The position numbers were made by a program, and so were the translations under genes. Shown one piece after another: positions 36,379-45,107 of a stretch of DNA of 64,000 bases. This DNA comes from Pseudomonas grimontii (GTDB lineage: Bacteria > Pseudomonadota > Gammaproteobacteria > Pseudomonadales > Pseudomonadaceae): the NCBI RefSeq assembly GCF_007858185.1, contig NZ_VFES01000005.1:232500-296499 (forward strand), given 5' to 3'. Under the pieces are notes generated by a model. The model saw nothing but the letters and a program-made list of their open reading frames with translations. It searched no databases and was not told the origin of the DNA. Position 1 is the stretch's first letter, and every line of letters begins with the position of its first letter.

Positions 36379-37107
36379 TTACTTGGGCAATTGCAGGAAT
36401 GCGGTTTGGCCGTGCTTGCGCTGGTAGTCGCGCTTCTGCTCGGAGGTCATTTCGGAGCGCTTGAATGCAGCCTGGCCGCCACCCCCGCCCGGGGCTTGTG
36501 TCCCTGAAGCCCTTGGCCACAGGTGAGGTGCGCTTTCGCGCAGAGATTCCGCCCATTCGAGCGGGGTTAGAGGGGTCTTGCCGTCTTTGCCGAGGATGGT
36601 CTGGCCGGACTCATCCACAGCGACCGCATCGCCGTCTTCGTTCAGGGTGAACACGCCTTTGGCGCGCAGGATGATGTCGTCCGTGGCTTCAGGAATCGCG
36701 CCAGCCTTCAATGCAGCGCTGCGCACCGCGTCACCCAGGACTTTGCCCTGGAACTTGGCTGCGAAGGACTCAGCCTTCTCTGCGCGCGCGCTGACGGTCT
36801 TCAACTGCTTGTCGTATTCGCCACGCAAGCGTTCGGTGCGTTTGTTGAACACTTCATCCACCTTGCCCTCTGTCAGCAGCTTGGTTTCCTCGTCCTGGCC
36901 GGCACGGCTGAGCAGCCCTTTCACGGCGTCGATATCGATGCCTTCGAACTGGGTCTCGAATTGGGTCAGCTTGCCGGTGGTTTCCTTCAGCTTGCCCAGC
37001 AGCTCATTGTTTTTGGACTTCAACCCAGTCACGGAGGCTTCAACGGCAGTCGCGATAGCGGCCTTGATTGCCGGGTTTTCCAGGTCGATCTCGTTTTCTT
37101 CTGCCAC
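36379..37107 (-). CDS. head scaffold protein
   Basis: 242 residues with a long central coiled coil (about residues 25-130) rich in Lys and Glu, and a C-terminal basic segment (FKRSEMTSEQKRDYQRKHG). Phage scaffolds have this build and lie directly before the capsid gene. A terminator sits upstream of it. Confidence 0.85.
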   Translation of the reverse strand: MAEENEIDLENPAIKAAIATAVEASVTGLKSKNNELLGKLKETTGKLTQFETQFEGIDIDAVKGLLSRAGQDEETKLLTEGKVDEVFNKRTERLRGEYDKQLKTVSARAEKAESFAAKFQGKVLGDAVRSAALKAGAIPEATDDIILRAKGVFTLNEDGDAVAVDESGQTILGKDGKTPLTPLEWAESLRESAPHLWPRASGTQAPGGGGGQAAFKRSEMTSEQKRDYQRKHGQTAFLQLPK

Positions 37108-37149
37108 GTTGATGCACCCCTTGGGTTTGGTCGGCCCGCTTTGCAGGCA

Positions 37150-37178
37150 TAAAAAAACCCCGGCAATTAACCGAGGTC
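37150..37178 (-). terminator. intrinsic terminator between cargo gene and scaffold
   Basis: Minus strand CCTCGG-TTAATTG-CCGGGG then eight T. It would end the message of the cargo gene at 37224, inside the late operon, unless a Q-type antiterminator suppresses it. Confidence 0.75.
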
Positions 37179-37223
37179 TTGTTTGTTAGCCCTCCAATTA
37201 CGGAGCGCAGCTATCAATGATTA

Positions 37224-37652
37224 TTAGAATTTTTCCAGCCGGCTGAGAATGGCTTCAAAGACCGATTCGGCGACTGCCTGATAGCGATCATCGCTATCCA
37301 GGACAATTTCAAAATTTATTCCAGGTATCGATAAATTGATGTGGTTCGATTTTTTACCGATCACTGCGGGGATGGCGATGTCGGACTTCGGTAGTCCACC
37401 GTCGCCGCCAAGGCTCACAACAAGTTCGAAGTGGACCGACTCTCCATGTTCAAGCACTGCAAGAGTCGAGAAAACGTTTGATCCATTCTCTGAGACTATT
37501 CGCACTATATCGGTGTCGACAACAATGAGCCCGAGGTGCTTCCGAACGGCATCACGAATTTTCGTGAGCGCATCTCTCGCCTCTTGCCTATAAACAATCA
37601 ACGCCTGAGTGTTCACCGCGTATGCATCTGAAAGCTGCTTATATCTCGACAT
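37224..37652 (-). CDS. cargo protein inside the head operon
   Basis: 142 residues, soluble. No recognised domain; HLGLIVVDTDIVRI and HINLSIPGINFEI suggest a beta-rich fold. The DNA is less GC-rich than the flanking head genes and is bounded by its own terminator, the classic moron layout between the SPP1 gp7-like and scaffold genes. The function is unknown; expression from the prophage is a fair guess. Confidence 0.6.
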   Translation of the reverse strand: MSRYKQLSDAYAVNTQALIVYRQEARDALTKIRDAVRKHLGLIVVDTDIVRIVSENGSNVFSTLAVLEHGESVHFELVVSLGGDGGLPKSDIAIPAVIGKKSNHINLSIPGINFEIVLDSDDRYQAVAESVFEAILSRLEKF

Positions 37653-37688
37653 TTTACGCTACCTTGAAATCCATTTAAGGTACGAAAT

Positions 37689-38774
37689 CTAAATGTTTGC
37701 TCTTTCAAATGCCAGCGGCTCTAGCCCTTTCATTTGCACCAGAGTCAGCGGCGCGAAGTTCCGATCAAGCTGCAGTTCGGAGAAGCGCTCGACGGTCAAC
37801 CCGCCCTCCCGGAACAGCTTGGCCCGGATCGGGCCGATAGCCACGTTCTGGAACGATGCCGGCTGCTGCTGGAGCCAGTGGTAGTAATCCAGGCTCGCAC
37901 TGACCTGCTGGCCGCCATCGGCACCCACTGAAGCGCGGGTAGCACCTTTGGCGAACATCTCACTGAGCTTGGTCAGCAGAATGAAGGTGGTTCGGCAGTT
38001 AGGGTGAAACGGTGGCCGAGGCCCCGAATCAACCGGAAACCGTCGTTTGTCCATCGACCGACATTGCTGACTGGTCTTACTGTCCAGCGTGGCCACCATC
38101 TGGATCTCTTCCACGATATCCGTGTTGGCCTTGGCCACCTCCATCCGCGCCTGGGACGACACATGCTGAATGGCGGTGTGAACGACCGTGCTGGCATTGC
38201 GGTTGGTGGTGGCCAGGATGCCGTCTTTGTATCCTGCCGCCTTGGTGCCGCGAATGTTGCGGATGATCTGGAAGTTCGTCTGCCCTTCGAAGAAGCCCTG
38301 CCGGATGGTGCCGGTAACCCGTTCACGCTCTGCACCGGTCCAACCCTTGATGAAGGCCTTCAGCAGCTTCCCGCCGCCTGTGCCGCGCACACTGAGCGGA
38401 TTCGTCAGTACTGCCGAACGGATCGCAGCAGCCGTTGGTGCTACCACATCGAGCGACACGCCAACCGGCGCCGACCGGGCAAGGCTGGTCGCTTCGAACT
38501 CTGCCTCATAGTTGGCGATATCCACCAAGTCGAGGTTCAGTTGCGCGCTGTAGCGGTCGAATATGCCCAGCAGCAGGCTATCCACCTCCTTCAGCAGCGC
38601 CTCAAGGCGTTTGACGTTGTACTCGGTCAGGTCCGACTGGGTCAGCCGGTCGCGGATCGAGCGATCGATCTCCTTGAGGAAGGGGGCGAACTTGCCCACC
38701 TCCCCCGCCTTCAGCTTTTCGAGGAAGACCGCGTGCCGGATGGTGGCGTCATGGATTGCTTGGTTTGCCGCCAT
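37689..38774 (-). CDS. SPP1 gp7-like minor head protein
   Basis: 361 residues. The C-terminal MuF/gp7 signature is visible (DSKTSQQCRSMDKRRF, then PPFHPNCRTTF), with Cys and His residues arranged as in the family. It helps assemble and stabilise the capsid. It overlaps the portal gene end. Confidence 0.88.
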   Translation of the reverse strand: MAANQAIHDATIRHAVFLEKLKAGEVGKFAPFLKEIDRSIRDRLTQSDLTEYNVKRLEALLKEVDSLLLGIFDRYSAQLNLDLVDIANYEAEFEATSLARSAPVGVSLDVVAPTAAAIRSAVLTNPLSVRGTGGGKLLKAFIKGWTGAERERVTGTIRQGFFEGQTNFQIIRNIRGTKAAGYKDGILATTNRNASTVVHTAIQHVSSQARMEVAKANTDIVEEIQMVATLDSKTSQQCRSMDKRRFPVDSGPRPPFHPNCRTTFILLTKLSEMFAKGATRASVGADGGQQVSASLDYYHWLQQQPASFQNVAIGPIRAKLFREGGLTVERFSELQLDRNFAPLTLVQMKGLEPLAFERANI

Positions 38775-40167
38775 TTGGTGTGTCCTCGTTGTCCAGGCCC
38801 AGGCCGTCGCCCTGCTCCTGCAATTCGCCGTCGATCTGCAGGTCAGTGCGCTCTGGCGCGATCAGGCCCAGCTTCCGCAGGTAGGCCCGAAGGTCAGCCT
38901 TCGCGAATCCGCCGTTCTGCCACAAGCCGACCAGGGCCGTGATCATCTGCGGATCAGCCGTCAGCTCGACGAACTCCTGATTCACCTGGTAGGCAACCTT
39001 CTTGTCAGCGATGCCCATGTAAGCGCAACACCACATGATTGCTCGGGTGTAAGCCTCGCTGACGTTTGCCACGCAGCCGGCCAGCACCGAAGTGGAAGCA
39101 GACTGATCGCCGCGGGACTCCGTAGCGGTCTTGGTGGCAAGTGACGCCACCACCATCCGCGCGCCCAGCTCGATCATCATCTGGTTCTTGTCGGCCATGG
39201 CCTCTTTGACCAGTGTGTTGGGCAATGGCTGCGCGTAGCCGAACTGGCCACCGACCGGCAGCATCATTGGCGCCCTGGAGCCGACATAGACGCCGTTCTT
39301 CTCCATCCAGTCGCGCCACTGCTCATCCAGGCCACTGATCCACGGCTGGGCCTGTCCACACCAGAAAACGCTGTCCTCATAGTCGGCGCTGTTCCGGTAA
39401 TGGCCTAGGTTGATCATGGCGATGTCGTACAGCGGTGATTCGTCGATGCTGGGGTCGTTGTTCTGCGCGCCGACGAAAGTGAACGGGATCTCTTTGAAGC
39501 GACCGGTGACACCTTCAGGCCTGAATTCTTCGGTGACCGCCAGCGGCCCGCCACCTTTCGGCCCAGACCTGCGCCAGACCCGACAGACAAAGCCGTCGTC
39601 CTCCAGCGCCAGTTCGCGGTACTGCTCAGCTGTCTTGTAGCCAAACCCGTCCGGTATCTCAGGCGACTCGCGCAGCACCACCAGCGTCAGCACGCTGTGT
39701 CCATTCACCATACCAGTGCGCCAGTTGATGATGTCTTCTGCGCAGTAGGAAAGGATCACCGAGTGACCGCCGATTCCGTCGTCTTGGTGATAGTCGACGT
39801 ACAACCCGTGGCGCCCAGCCTCAAGCACCTTCTCCAGCGTCCCCTGGGAGTGCTGGTAAATGCTGACACCGGAGCCGTTTGCATTGTCCTGCAGGTATTC
39901 CAGCTTCTTTGGGACCGTCAGCGTCGGATCCTTGTGGAAGGCCAGGCCCAGCAGCCCGTTGCGGGTATGCCCAGTGGCGTTCTTGAACACCGCTCGCTCG
40001 CGGTAAGCCCGGTTCCTGTCCTCGTTCTCAGGCGACTTGTCGTGTGCGTTGATGTACGGGAGCCGATCGACAACCCGGTGCTGGCCGGCACAGACGTCGC
40101 GAACGGTGGCCCAGCGGTCCAGCACTGCTGTGTATTCCGCCCGCTTGAAGGAGACGTCGTTGCTCAT
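38749..40167 (-). CDS. portal protein (DUF4055-like)
   Basis: 472 residues. Start at 40167 overlaps the terminase stop by four bases (ATGA). DTG-poor N-terminus, then LPYINAHDKSPENEDR, HTRNGLLGLAF and GLYVDYHQDDG match the DUF4055 portal family. It forms the DNA entry ring. The order terminase-portal-gp7 is standard. Confidence 0.88.
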   Translation of the reverse strand: MSNDVSFKRAEYTAVLDRWATVRDVCAGQHRVVDRLPYINAHDKSPENEDRNRAYRERAVFKNATGHTRNGLLGLAFHKDPTLTVPKKLEYLQDNANGSGVSIYQHSQGTLEKVLEAGRHGLYVDYHQDDGIGGHSVILSYCAEDIINWRTGMVNGHSVLTLVVLRESPEIPDGFGYKTAEQYRELALEDDGFVCRVWRRSGPKGGGPLAVTEEFRPEGVTGRFKEIPFTFVGAQNNDPSIDESPLYDIAMINLGHYRNSADYEDSVFWCGQAQPWISGLDEQWRDWMEKNGVYVGSRAPMMLPVGGQFGYAQPLPNTLVKEAMADKNQMMIELGARMVVASLATKTATESRGDQSASTSVLAGCVANVSEAYTRAIMWCCAYMGIADKKVAYQVNQEFVELTADPQMITALVGLWQNGGFAKADLRAYLRKLGLIAPERTDLQIDGELQEQGDGLGLDNEDTPNGGKPSNP

Positions 40168-41465
40168 CGGGCGTATCCCATTTTGATAGCGGTGACCGGT
40201 TTGATGATCGGGTACTCGCGGTGGATGAAGTAGCCGCCGGCGTCGTTCGCGTGATCGATGCCGGCGGTTTTGTCTGGCTCCCCGTTCGCGCCCCACACCT
40301 GCTGCTCCAGGCCATCGGCGTAGGTCGGACAGGTGAGCGGGTTGACCAGGTAGCGGCGCTCGCCCTGCGCATTGCAGAAGACCGCGTTCATTGCGTTGAT
40401 TCGGTCCTTCACCGGCGGGTTTGCCGCTGGAGCGATGACCGCGAACCCGGCCTGCTTGAGCATGGCCAGGTCGGTGATGCTGGCGTTCACAGACTTGCGC
40501 GAATCGCCCGAGGCGTCCGGGTAGATCCTGATTTCACATGTCTTCTTGAAGTCATTCCCATCGTGCTGCCAGTAGCGTTCCTTGATGCGGCGGATCATGT
40601 CGGGCGTGTCGTAGCCGTCGATCAGCTCATCCACTGCCCTGGGCAAGCCTTGATCGCGCTTGACGTGGGTGATCGCCGCCATCTTGCCGACGTTGAAGTC
40701 CATCCCGATGAACAGCGGCTCGCCGGGCTGTACGGTGTCGAAGCACCCGTTGAGCTTGCGGTCGTACGCCGTGTAAATCGTTCCCGACGTCAGGTTGACG
40801 AACTGGCCCCTGAGGTACGCCATGATCAGCTGTGGCGGATACGACTCCATCAGGGATGCGATGTAGTCATCCGGCAGGTTCAGCTCGTTGTCGAAGGTGC
40901 TGGCCTGCACTAGGCCGTACATGTCCTTGAGCGAAGGCTTGTCCCGCAACTGCTTCACGAACTGCATGAAGACGAACTTGAAACCTTCCGGCGTCGTGGT
41001 GACGTCCACCCCGTTCTTCAGCCCGGGCAAGTTGTAACGCATCCGGGCAATGATCTTGCGCCAGGCCTGCTGCGCCTTGATGGCGGTCAGCACGTCCAGC
41101 TCATCCACCAGGGCATGGCCAATCTTGAAACCGACGATGGTCTGCGGCTTCTCCATCGACCGGCAAATCACAGTGCCGCGGTACTGCCTGCCGCTGTAGA
41201 TGTGAACTTCGTGGTTCGCCTGGTTGATCTTGGTCTTTAACCCCCAGTCGTAGGCCACCTCATCCATGGTCGGATAGAAGATGTCCCGGATCTGCGGATA
41301 GGTCGGCGCGAAGTACCCAGCGTTGACGCCGGGCCACTCCATGAAGTGCTTGCTCAGTGCCGAGCACCCTACCCAGGTCTTGCCTGAGCCGAACCCGGCA
41401 ACGAACGCGCGAAATTTGTGGGGCAGCGTGAGAAACTGAGCCTGGGGAACGTTAAGGCTCGGCAT
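40164..41465 (-). CDS. terminase large subunit
   Basis: 433 residues. The N-terminal ATPase has Walker A GFGSGKT near residue 25 and Walker B ALVDELD near residue 118. The C-terminal RNase H-like nuclease has GMDFNVGKMA with the acidic Asp and a later DHANDAGGY with a second. It cuts and packages phage DNA. Start at 41465; the gene overlaps the small subunit end by 14 bases. Confidence 0.94.
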   Translation of the reverse strand: MPSLNVPQAQFLTLPHKFRAFVAGFGSGKTWVGCSALSKHFMEWPGVNAGYFAPTYPQIRDIFYPTMDEVAYDWGLKTKINQANHEVHIYSGRQYRGTVICRSMEKPQTIVGFKIGHALVDELDVLTAIKAQQAWRKIIARMRYNLPGLKNGVDVTTTPEGFKFVFMQFVKQLRDKPSLKDMYGLVQASTFDNELNLPDDYIASLMESYPPQLIMAYLRGQFVNLTSGTIYTAYDRKLNGCFDTVQPGEPLFIGMDFNVGKMAAITHVKRDQGLPRAVDELIDGYDTPDMIRRIKERYWQHDGNDFKKTCEIRIYPDASGDSRKSVNASITDLAMLKQAGFAVIAPAANPPVKDRINAMNAVFCNAQGERRYLVNPLTCPTYADGLEQQVWGANGEPDKTAGIDHANDAGGYFIHREYPIIKPVTAIKMGYAR

Positions 41466-41913
41466 TCGGCTTCCTCGCATCCACCACGTCGACCTGAATG
41501 CGGGTCGGGATCGTTGGCTCGTCGCCAACCTCTTCCTTGCGGGCACGGTTGACGTAGATGTCGCCGGTTTCCTTCGCGGCCTGCTCGAGGATCTGCATAG
41601 CCAGGCCGATGTTCTTCATCGACTCAGCCCTCTCCACGAAGCGGTTCATGGCACGGAGGCGGAAGGCACGGTTAGCAATCGGGATGTCTGCCGTCTCTTC
41701 GCGGAATCGCTTCCTGGTGTCTTCGAACATCGTCACCCAGCGCTTTGCCAGGCCTTTACCCGATGTCTTCGTTGGGTCGTGTGTCTCCACCTGCTGGCGG
41801 GTCACCACAACCCCGTATTCTTTCTGGACAGCTTCAACGACCTGTGAAGGCGTGTCGAAGCACGCCAGGGCCTGAACGATAAAGGCCTTCACGTCGTTTT
41901 GAAGGGCTGCCAT
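41452..41913 (-). CDS. terminase small subunit
   Basis: 153 residues. An N-terminal helix-turn-helix-like segment (VVEAVQKEYGVVVTRQQVETHDP) and position before the large subunit are typical (phage DUF2280-type small terminase). It recognises the pac/cos site. Stop lies inside the large-subunit start. Confidence 0.85.
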   Translation of the reverse strand: MAALQNDVKAFIVQALACFDTPSQVVEAVQKEYGVVVTRQQVETHDPTKTSGKGLAKRWVTMFEDTRKRFREETADIPIANRAFRLRAMNRFVERAESMKNIGLAMQILEQAAKETGDIYVNRARKEEVGDEPTIPTRIQVDVVDARKPNAEP

Positions 41914-41944
41914 AGATTCTCATCCGTCCAGAGCCTGTCCAGAA

Positions 41945-42568
41945 TCAGGCCGACTTGAGCAGACAGGTTCCGCAGGCCCTCGCAATGTTCAATTTCCCCA
42001 CCTCAGCAGGACTGTTTGCAGCATCCACCAACGCTTGAACGTCAGGGCTCGCACCATAGCGGCGGACCACACCGACGAACTCTTCGACGTCGTGACCCTG
42101 CAGCTTGATCTTTGGTGCACCGTCTTGGGTGAATGCTGGTTGACCGTACTTGTCGGTCACGTGAGCCAGGTGATACAGCTCGTGTTCGAGGAGCGCGCAG
42201 AACTCAAGGTCGCTGCACTGGGCGCAGTAGTCAGCAGCCAGGGTGATGATGAATGCCGGCACATCGCCGAACCAATCACGCATCTGCTGCTCCATCCGGG
42301 CTTTCTGCCAGCCGCCGGCGCGGAACGCTACCTGCTCGGCCTGGCCCAAGACTGTGCGCCCCTGCTTGGCGAAGCTCGACGACGCCCACATGACCCGGAT
42401 GTCTGCATCCAGCAGGTGAGCATGGTCTTCGTTGTGAATGCTTCCGGTGTCGGCAAGGATCTCGGCCTCGAGCCACTCCCACACCTCAGGAGCTGGGGTA
42501 AGGCGGATGCCGAAGTCGGATAGATCGGACAGCTCAAGCAGTGAAGATGGAGGGTGTGGCCTATCCAT
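41945..42568 (-). CDS. putative phage zinc metallopeptidase
   Basis: 207 residues. LLEHELYHLAHV carries HExxH near residue 130, the zinc and catalytic motif of zincins, and a C-terminal Cys-rich end (ARACGTCLL). The family is found beside terminase genes in phages, but its target is unknown. It may act on a capsid or host protein. Translated 31 bases before the small terminase gene. Confidence 0.75.
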   Translation of the reverse strand: MDRPHPPSSLLELSDLSDFGIRLTPAPEVWEWLEAEILADTGSIHNEDHAHLLDADIRVMWASSSFAKQGRTVLGQAEQVAFRAGGWQKARMEQQMRDWFGDVPAFIITLAADYCAQCSDLEFCALLEHELYHLAHVTDKYGQPAFTQDGAPKIKLQGHDVEEFVGVVRRYGASPDVQALVDAANSPAEVGKLNIARACGTCLLKSA

Positions 42569-42642
42569 GGATCAACTCGACTTGAATTAATGGCACTCTG
42601 CCCCTACTTAACGTGTTCAACCAACAAAGCAAGGGAAGCAAC

Positions 42643-42846
42643 ATGTCCGATGTAAAACTCAATGCGCTGAGCGCCACCCATTACTACAACGGCGACGACC
42701 GTGCAAAGCGCATCATCGCAGTCTCTGCTGCCCTGGAACTTATCGCTTCACGAGCGTCCAGCGCGGATTCGGTTCACCTGGAACAGGAGTTCGACAACCT
42801 GAATAAATATGCCGATCAGATCCAGGCCGCGATTCAACAGCGTTAA
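42643..42846 (+). CDS. small cargo protein
   Basis: 67 residues starting MSDVKLNALSATHYY; AAGGGAAGCAAC precedes the ATG. It runs opposite to the surrounding genes. Helical and acidic, with no known family. Confidence 0.55.
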   Translation: MSDVKLNALSATHYYNGDDRAKRIIAVSAALELIASRASSADSVHLEQEFDNLNKYADQIQAAIQQR

Positions 42847-42879
42847 CCGCGCCTTGTGCCGCACTCACCTGCGGCACAC

Positions 42880-43134
42880 CTACCCTTCCGCGTTATCCAG
42901 CAACACATCAATCAGCTTCTGCTCACCAAGGCGCATCGCACCGAGGCACTGAAGGTCGTCGCACTTGGGGCCGAGGCCGAACACGGTCACCTCTCCCTTC
43001 GCGCCGATCAGGGTCAAGGCGCCTACCGCGCACTCGGGATGCTCACCGGCATCAAGGTCATCGGCAATCTTGCGCAGGGTCTTGGCGGCGTCGCGCCAGT
43101 CCTCCCGCTTGAACTCCAAAACCTTGACGGTCAT
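42880..43134 (-). CDS. small phage protein
   Basis: 84 residues. Last of three short genes joined by four-base overlaps (43528 to 42880). Two cysteines (PKCDDLQC) are visible. Function unknown. Confidence 0.6.
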   Translation of the reverse strand: MTVKVLEFKREDWRDAAKTLRKIADDLDAGEHPECAVGALTLIGAKGEVTVFGLGPKCDDLQCLGAMRLGEQKLIDVLLDNAEG

Positions 43135-43322
43135 TCGGTCACCATCTGATGGGTTTGTGCGTGGGCATGGCCATGGAGCAAGCCAACGATCAGGCCCTGG
43201 GGCAATCCGGCAGACTTCGCAGCGTCCACGGCATCAGCAATGGCCTTGTCGAGAGCGTTTACCGCCGTATTGACGTCCGGGCTCATCGGCAGCACATGCC
43301 GCAGGCGAGTTACGTTGCTCAC
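43131..43322 (-). CDS. small phage protein
   Basis: 63 residues with GTG start overlapping the previous stop. Histidine-rich segment HGHAHAQTH near residue 50. No known family. Confidence 0.55.
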   Translation of the reverse strand: MSNVTRLRHVLPMSPDVNTAVNALDKAIADAVDAAKSAGLPQGLIVGLLHGHAHAQTHQMVTE

Positions 43323-43528
43323 AGTGCAACCTCGTACTGAAATGCCCGATCAGCAGGCGTGGCAGTCACAAACCGGCACCGGTGGGCATCGAACTCTTCC
43401 TTGGTGGCGATCGTGCGCTCGTAGCGGGAATTGGTCTTCCCGGTGAACCGCTCACGATGAACGACCACACCCTTACGCAGGAACTCGACCTCAGCCGACC
43501 CCAGAAGCTTGGTTACGATTACTTTCAT
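43319..43528 (-). CDS. small phage protein
   Basis: 69 residues, beta-rich and basic (GKTNSRYERTI). Its ribosome site lies at the edge of one copy of the 34-bp dispersed repeat, only 13 bases upstream, so that repeat may influence its expression. Confidence 0.55.
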   Translation of the reverse strand: MKVIVTKLLGSAEVEFLRKGVVVHRERFTGKTNSRYERTIATKEEFDAHRCRFVTATPADRAFQYEVAL

Positions 43529-43540
43529 GTGACCTATCTC

Positions 43541-43574
43541 GCGCCACGATTTGGCGCATTCGAAAACGTGGCGC
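43541..43574. repeat. 34-bp dispersed inverted repeat, copy 1
   Basis: Starts GCGCCACG and ends CGAAAACGTGGCGC. One of four copies in the prophage (others at 49198, 61377 and 63181). Lies in the short gap between two phage genes. Confidence 0.75.
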
Positions 43575-43577
43575 GGA

Positions 43578-43916
43578 TTACGGCGCCTGCCGCTCTACCG
43601 CTTCGTTGACCTTCTCGGCTGCCTTGCTCGCGGTGTCAGCTGCCTGGACTGCCGTGTTCGACGCTTCTTGCACCTTCACGGCGGCGTCCTGGGTCTTCTC
43701 GGCGAGGTTGGTAAGTCGCAGGTCACGATTGCCCAGCGCGGCGTCATACGCGGCGCGCACCTCGGCAAGCTGCTTGGTCTGCTCGCTACTGGCGGACCAC
43801 ACACCAGCCTGGTAGCCAAGGATCAACCCGCCAGCAACCAACAGCAGCGCGATTACCCACACTTCGAATCGTCTCCACCAGTGGCGGGCGATGAAGTTGA
43901 TTGCGCATCTCTCCAT
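43578..43916 (-). CDS. single-TM coiled-coil protein, possible holin-associated
   Basis: 112 residues: basic N-terminus, one membrane segment at about 18-38 and a coiled coil with Ala-rich heptads after it. Start at 43916 overlaps the upstream stop (TGATG), with TTGGAGG upstream. The topology fits a lysis-control or spanin-like protein, but it is not recognised. Confidence 0.6.
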   Translation of the reverse strand: MERCAINFIARHWWRRFEVWVIALLLVAGGLILGYQAGVWSASSEQTKQLAEVRAAYDAALGNRDLRLTNLAEKTQDAAVKVQEASNTAVQAADTASKAAEKVNEAVERQAP

Positions 43917-44287
43917 CACGCGATACCTCCAAGCTTGGTGCGCAGGCGGTGAATCTCTTCGCTCTGCTCTGTGACGCGCTCGGTAAGCTGGCCTACCTGA
44001 CTGGTCAGCGCTTCAATCTTCCCTTCCATTCGCCCAACGGCGGCCGCCAGGTCATTCCGCTCTTTCGCGAACTGATCAGCGCGGGCCTCGGCTTCTTTGC
44101 GGGCGGCGCGCTCCTGGTTCAGCAGTTCGTTCAGGCGCTTCAGTGTGCCGATATCGGCGCTGTCCATCGCGCGGTCTGTCGCATCCTTGGAAAGGAACCG
44201 GCGCAGCCAAAGCAAGCCGCCCAGCACAACGGTGGCACTACCGCCCAGCCAGGTAGCTGTGCCTGGGCCGAGGTCAGTAGGATCCAT
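43916..44287 (-). CDS. holin-like membrane protein with coiled coil
   Basis: 123 residues. One hydrophobic segment at about 13-34 (WLGGSATVVLGGLLWLRRFL) and a long charged coiled coil. No other holin candidate exists near the endolysin, so this gene and the next downstream are the best guesses. Assigned by topology and location between the early and late genes; alternative: structural membrane protein. Start at 44287. Confidence 0.5.
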   Translation of the reverse strand: MDPTDLGPGTATWLGGSATVVLGGLLWLRRFLSKDATDRAMDSADIGTLKRLNELLNQERAARKEAEARADQFAKERNDLAAAVGRMEGKIEALTSQVGQLTERVTEQSEEIHRLRTKLGGIA

Positions 44288-44302
44288 CGTCACTCCATGA
44301 AT

Positions 44303-44323
44303 AAAAAAGGCCTGCGTTGGCCT
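44303..44323 (-). terminator. intrinsic terminator before holin-like gene
   Basis: Minus strand AGGCC-AACGCA-GGCCT then six T. Would stop transcription just before the first late genes unless read through. Confidence 0.7.
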
Positions 44324-44630
44324 GGGCATAGCCCAAAACAGAAAGACCTCGATCAATGTCGAGGCCCTGAATAGGTGTGCGCGTCTTTCCGCGCTGCCAG
44401 CCAAAGACAATCCCAGCGTCGACGCCCCAATGCATCGATCTCGCCGCTCTTGTCTCGCGCCACCCTGGAAGCACAGTGAGGTCAGGATGCACGGGCTGCC
44501 GGTGTTGTTTCCGTACGTCGCACTACCGGCTATCGACGTCCAGGCCTTCCCGAGGGCTGTCCTGGCTACAGGTGAAACTGGGTACATCTGGGAAAGCATC
44601 CACTTGGGTAGCGGCTTTCCTCGGAGGTAC

Positions 44631-44662
44631 AAAAAAGCCCGGAGCGTATGTCCGGGCTTTTT
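44631..44662. terminator. bidirectional intrinsic terminator
   Basis: GCCCGGA-GCGTATG-TCCGGGC, with six A on the left and five T on the right, so it can work on both strands. It follows the secreted-protein gene on the minus strand. Confidence 0.75.
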
Positions 44663-44681
44663 CTGTTGCTTCCAGGCGTAT

Positions 44682-44972
44682 TCAGCAGGGGGTCAGGCCG
44701 ACGCCATCAGGGGCATGCTTGGCCGAGGCCATCACGAAGTGGTTGCTGGATACGCGCAGATTGGAGGCCAAACTTTCATCAGTGGTCTTGCTACCCGTTC
44801 GCCACATGGCGAGGGTCAGTTCCAGCCGCTTCACACCGACGCTTGGCAGATCGGCCAGCATCACGGCGGAGCGGTAGGCATAAGCCACCGGCTCGGCGAA
44901 TGCCGACATGGAGATACAGGTCAGGCAGGCGGCGAGCGCCAGGCCCAGGTAAGCGGACATTCGCTTCATCAT
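44682..44972 (-). CDS. small secreted phage protein
   Basis: 96 residues with a signal peptide (MMKRMSAYLGLALAACLTC..SAFA) ending near residue 25. The mature part is about 70 residues with one terminal Cys and no known family. AGGAATG is the ribosome site. It lies between the Q-like gene and the late leader, an unusual place for an exported protein. Confidence 0.6.
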   Translation of the reverse strand: MMKRMSAYLGLALAACLTCISMSAFAEPVAYAYRSAVMLADLPSVGVKRLELTLAMWRTGSKTTDESLASNLRVSSNHFVMASAKHAPDGVGLTPC

Positions 44973-45004
44973 TCGGCATTCCTTTCGGTGGGTTTCTTTG
45001 GGCA

Positions 45005-45033
45005 ATAAAAAACCCGGCACGGTGGCCGGGTTT
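45005..45033 (-). terminator. intrinsic terminator after Q-like gene
   Basis: Minus strand ACCCGGC-CACCGT-GCCGGGT then T-run and TTATTGCCCAAAG, resembling the other terminator-RBS linkers. Confidence 0.75.
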
Positions 45034-45107
45034 GTTTGTCTCTTGCATCACCTACATGCGCAAGTACGACAGGATGGGTTGATAATGGCTCATTGGATCA
45101 TTCATCG

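Larger units (their letters stand above)
44288..44681. other. 394-bp leader region with hairpins, no credible gene
   Basis: No convincing reading frame. Contains a bidirectional terminator at 44631-44662, a minus-strand terminator at 44303-44323, and a perfect hairpin CCTCGA-TCAATG-TCGAGG around 44346-44363. Its position between a Q-like gene and the first late gene matches the late promoter and leader region of lambda; no obvious sigma70 -35/-10 pair was found. Confidence 0.5.

Noticed and set aside
44274..44492. 72-codon minus-strand frame in the late leader
   Set aside because: Covers hairpins and a terminator and has no family match; it would also overlap the holin-like start.
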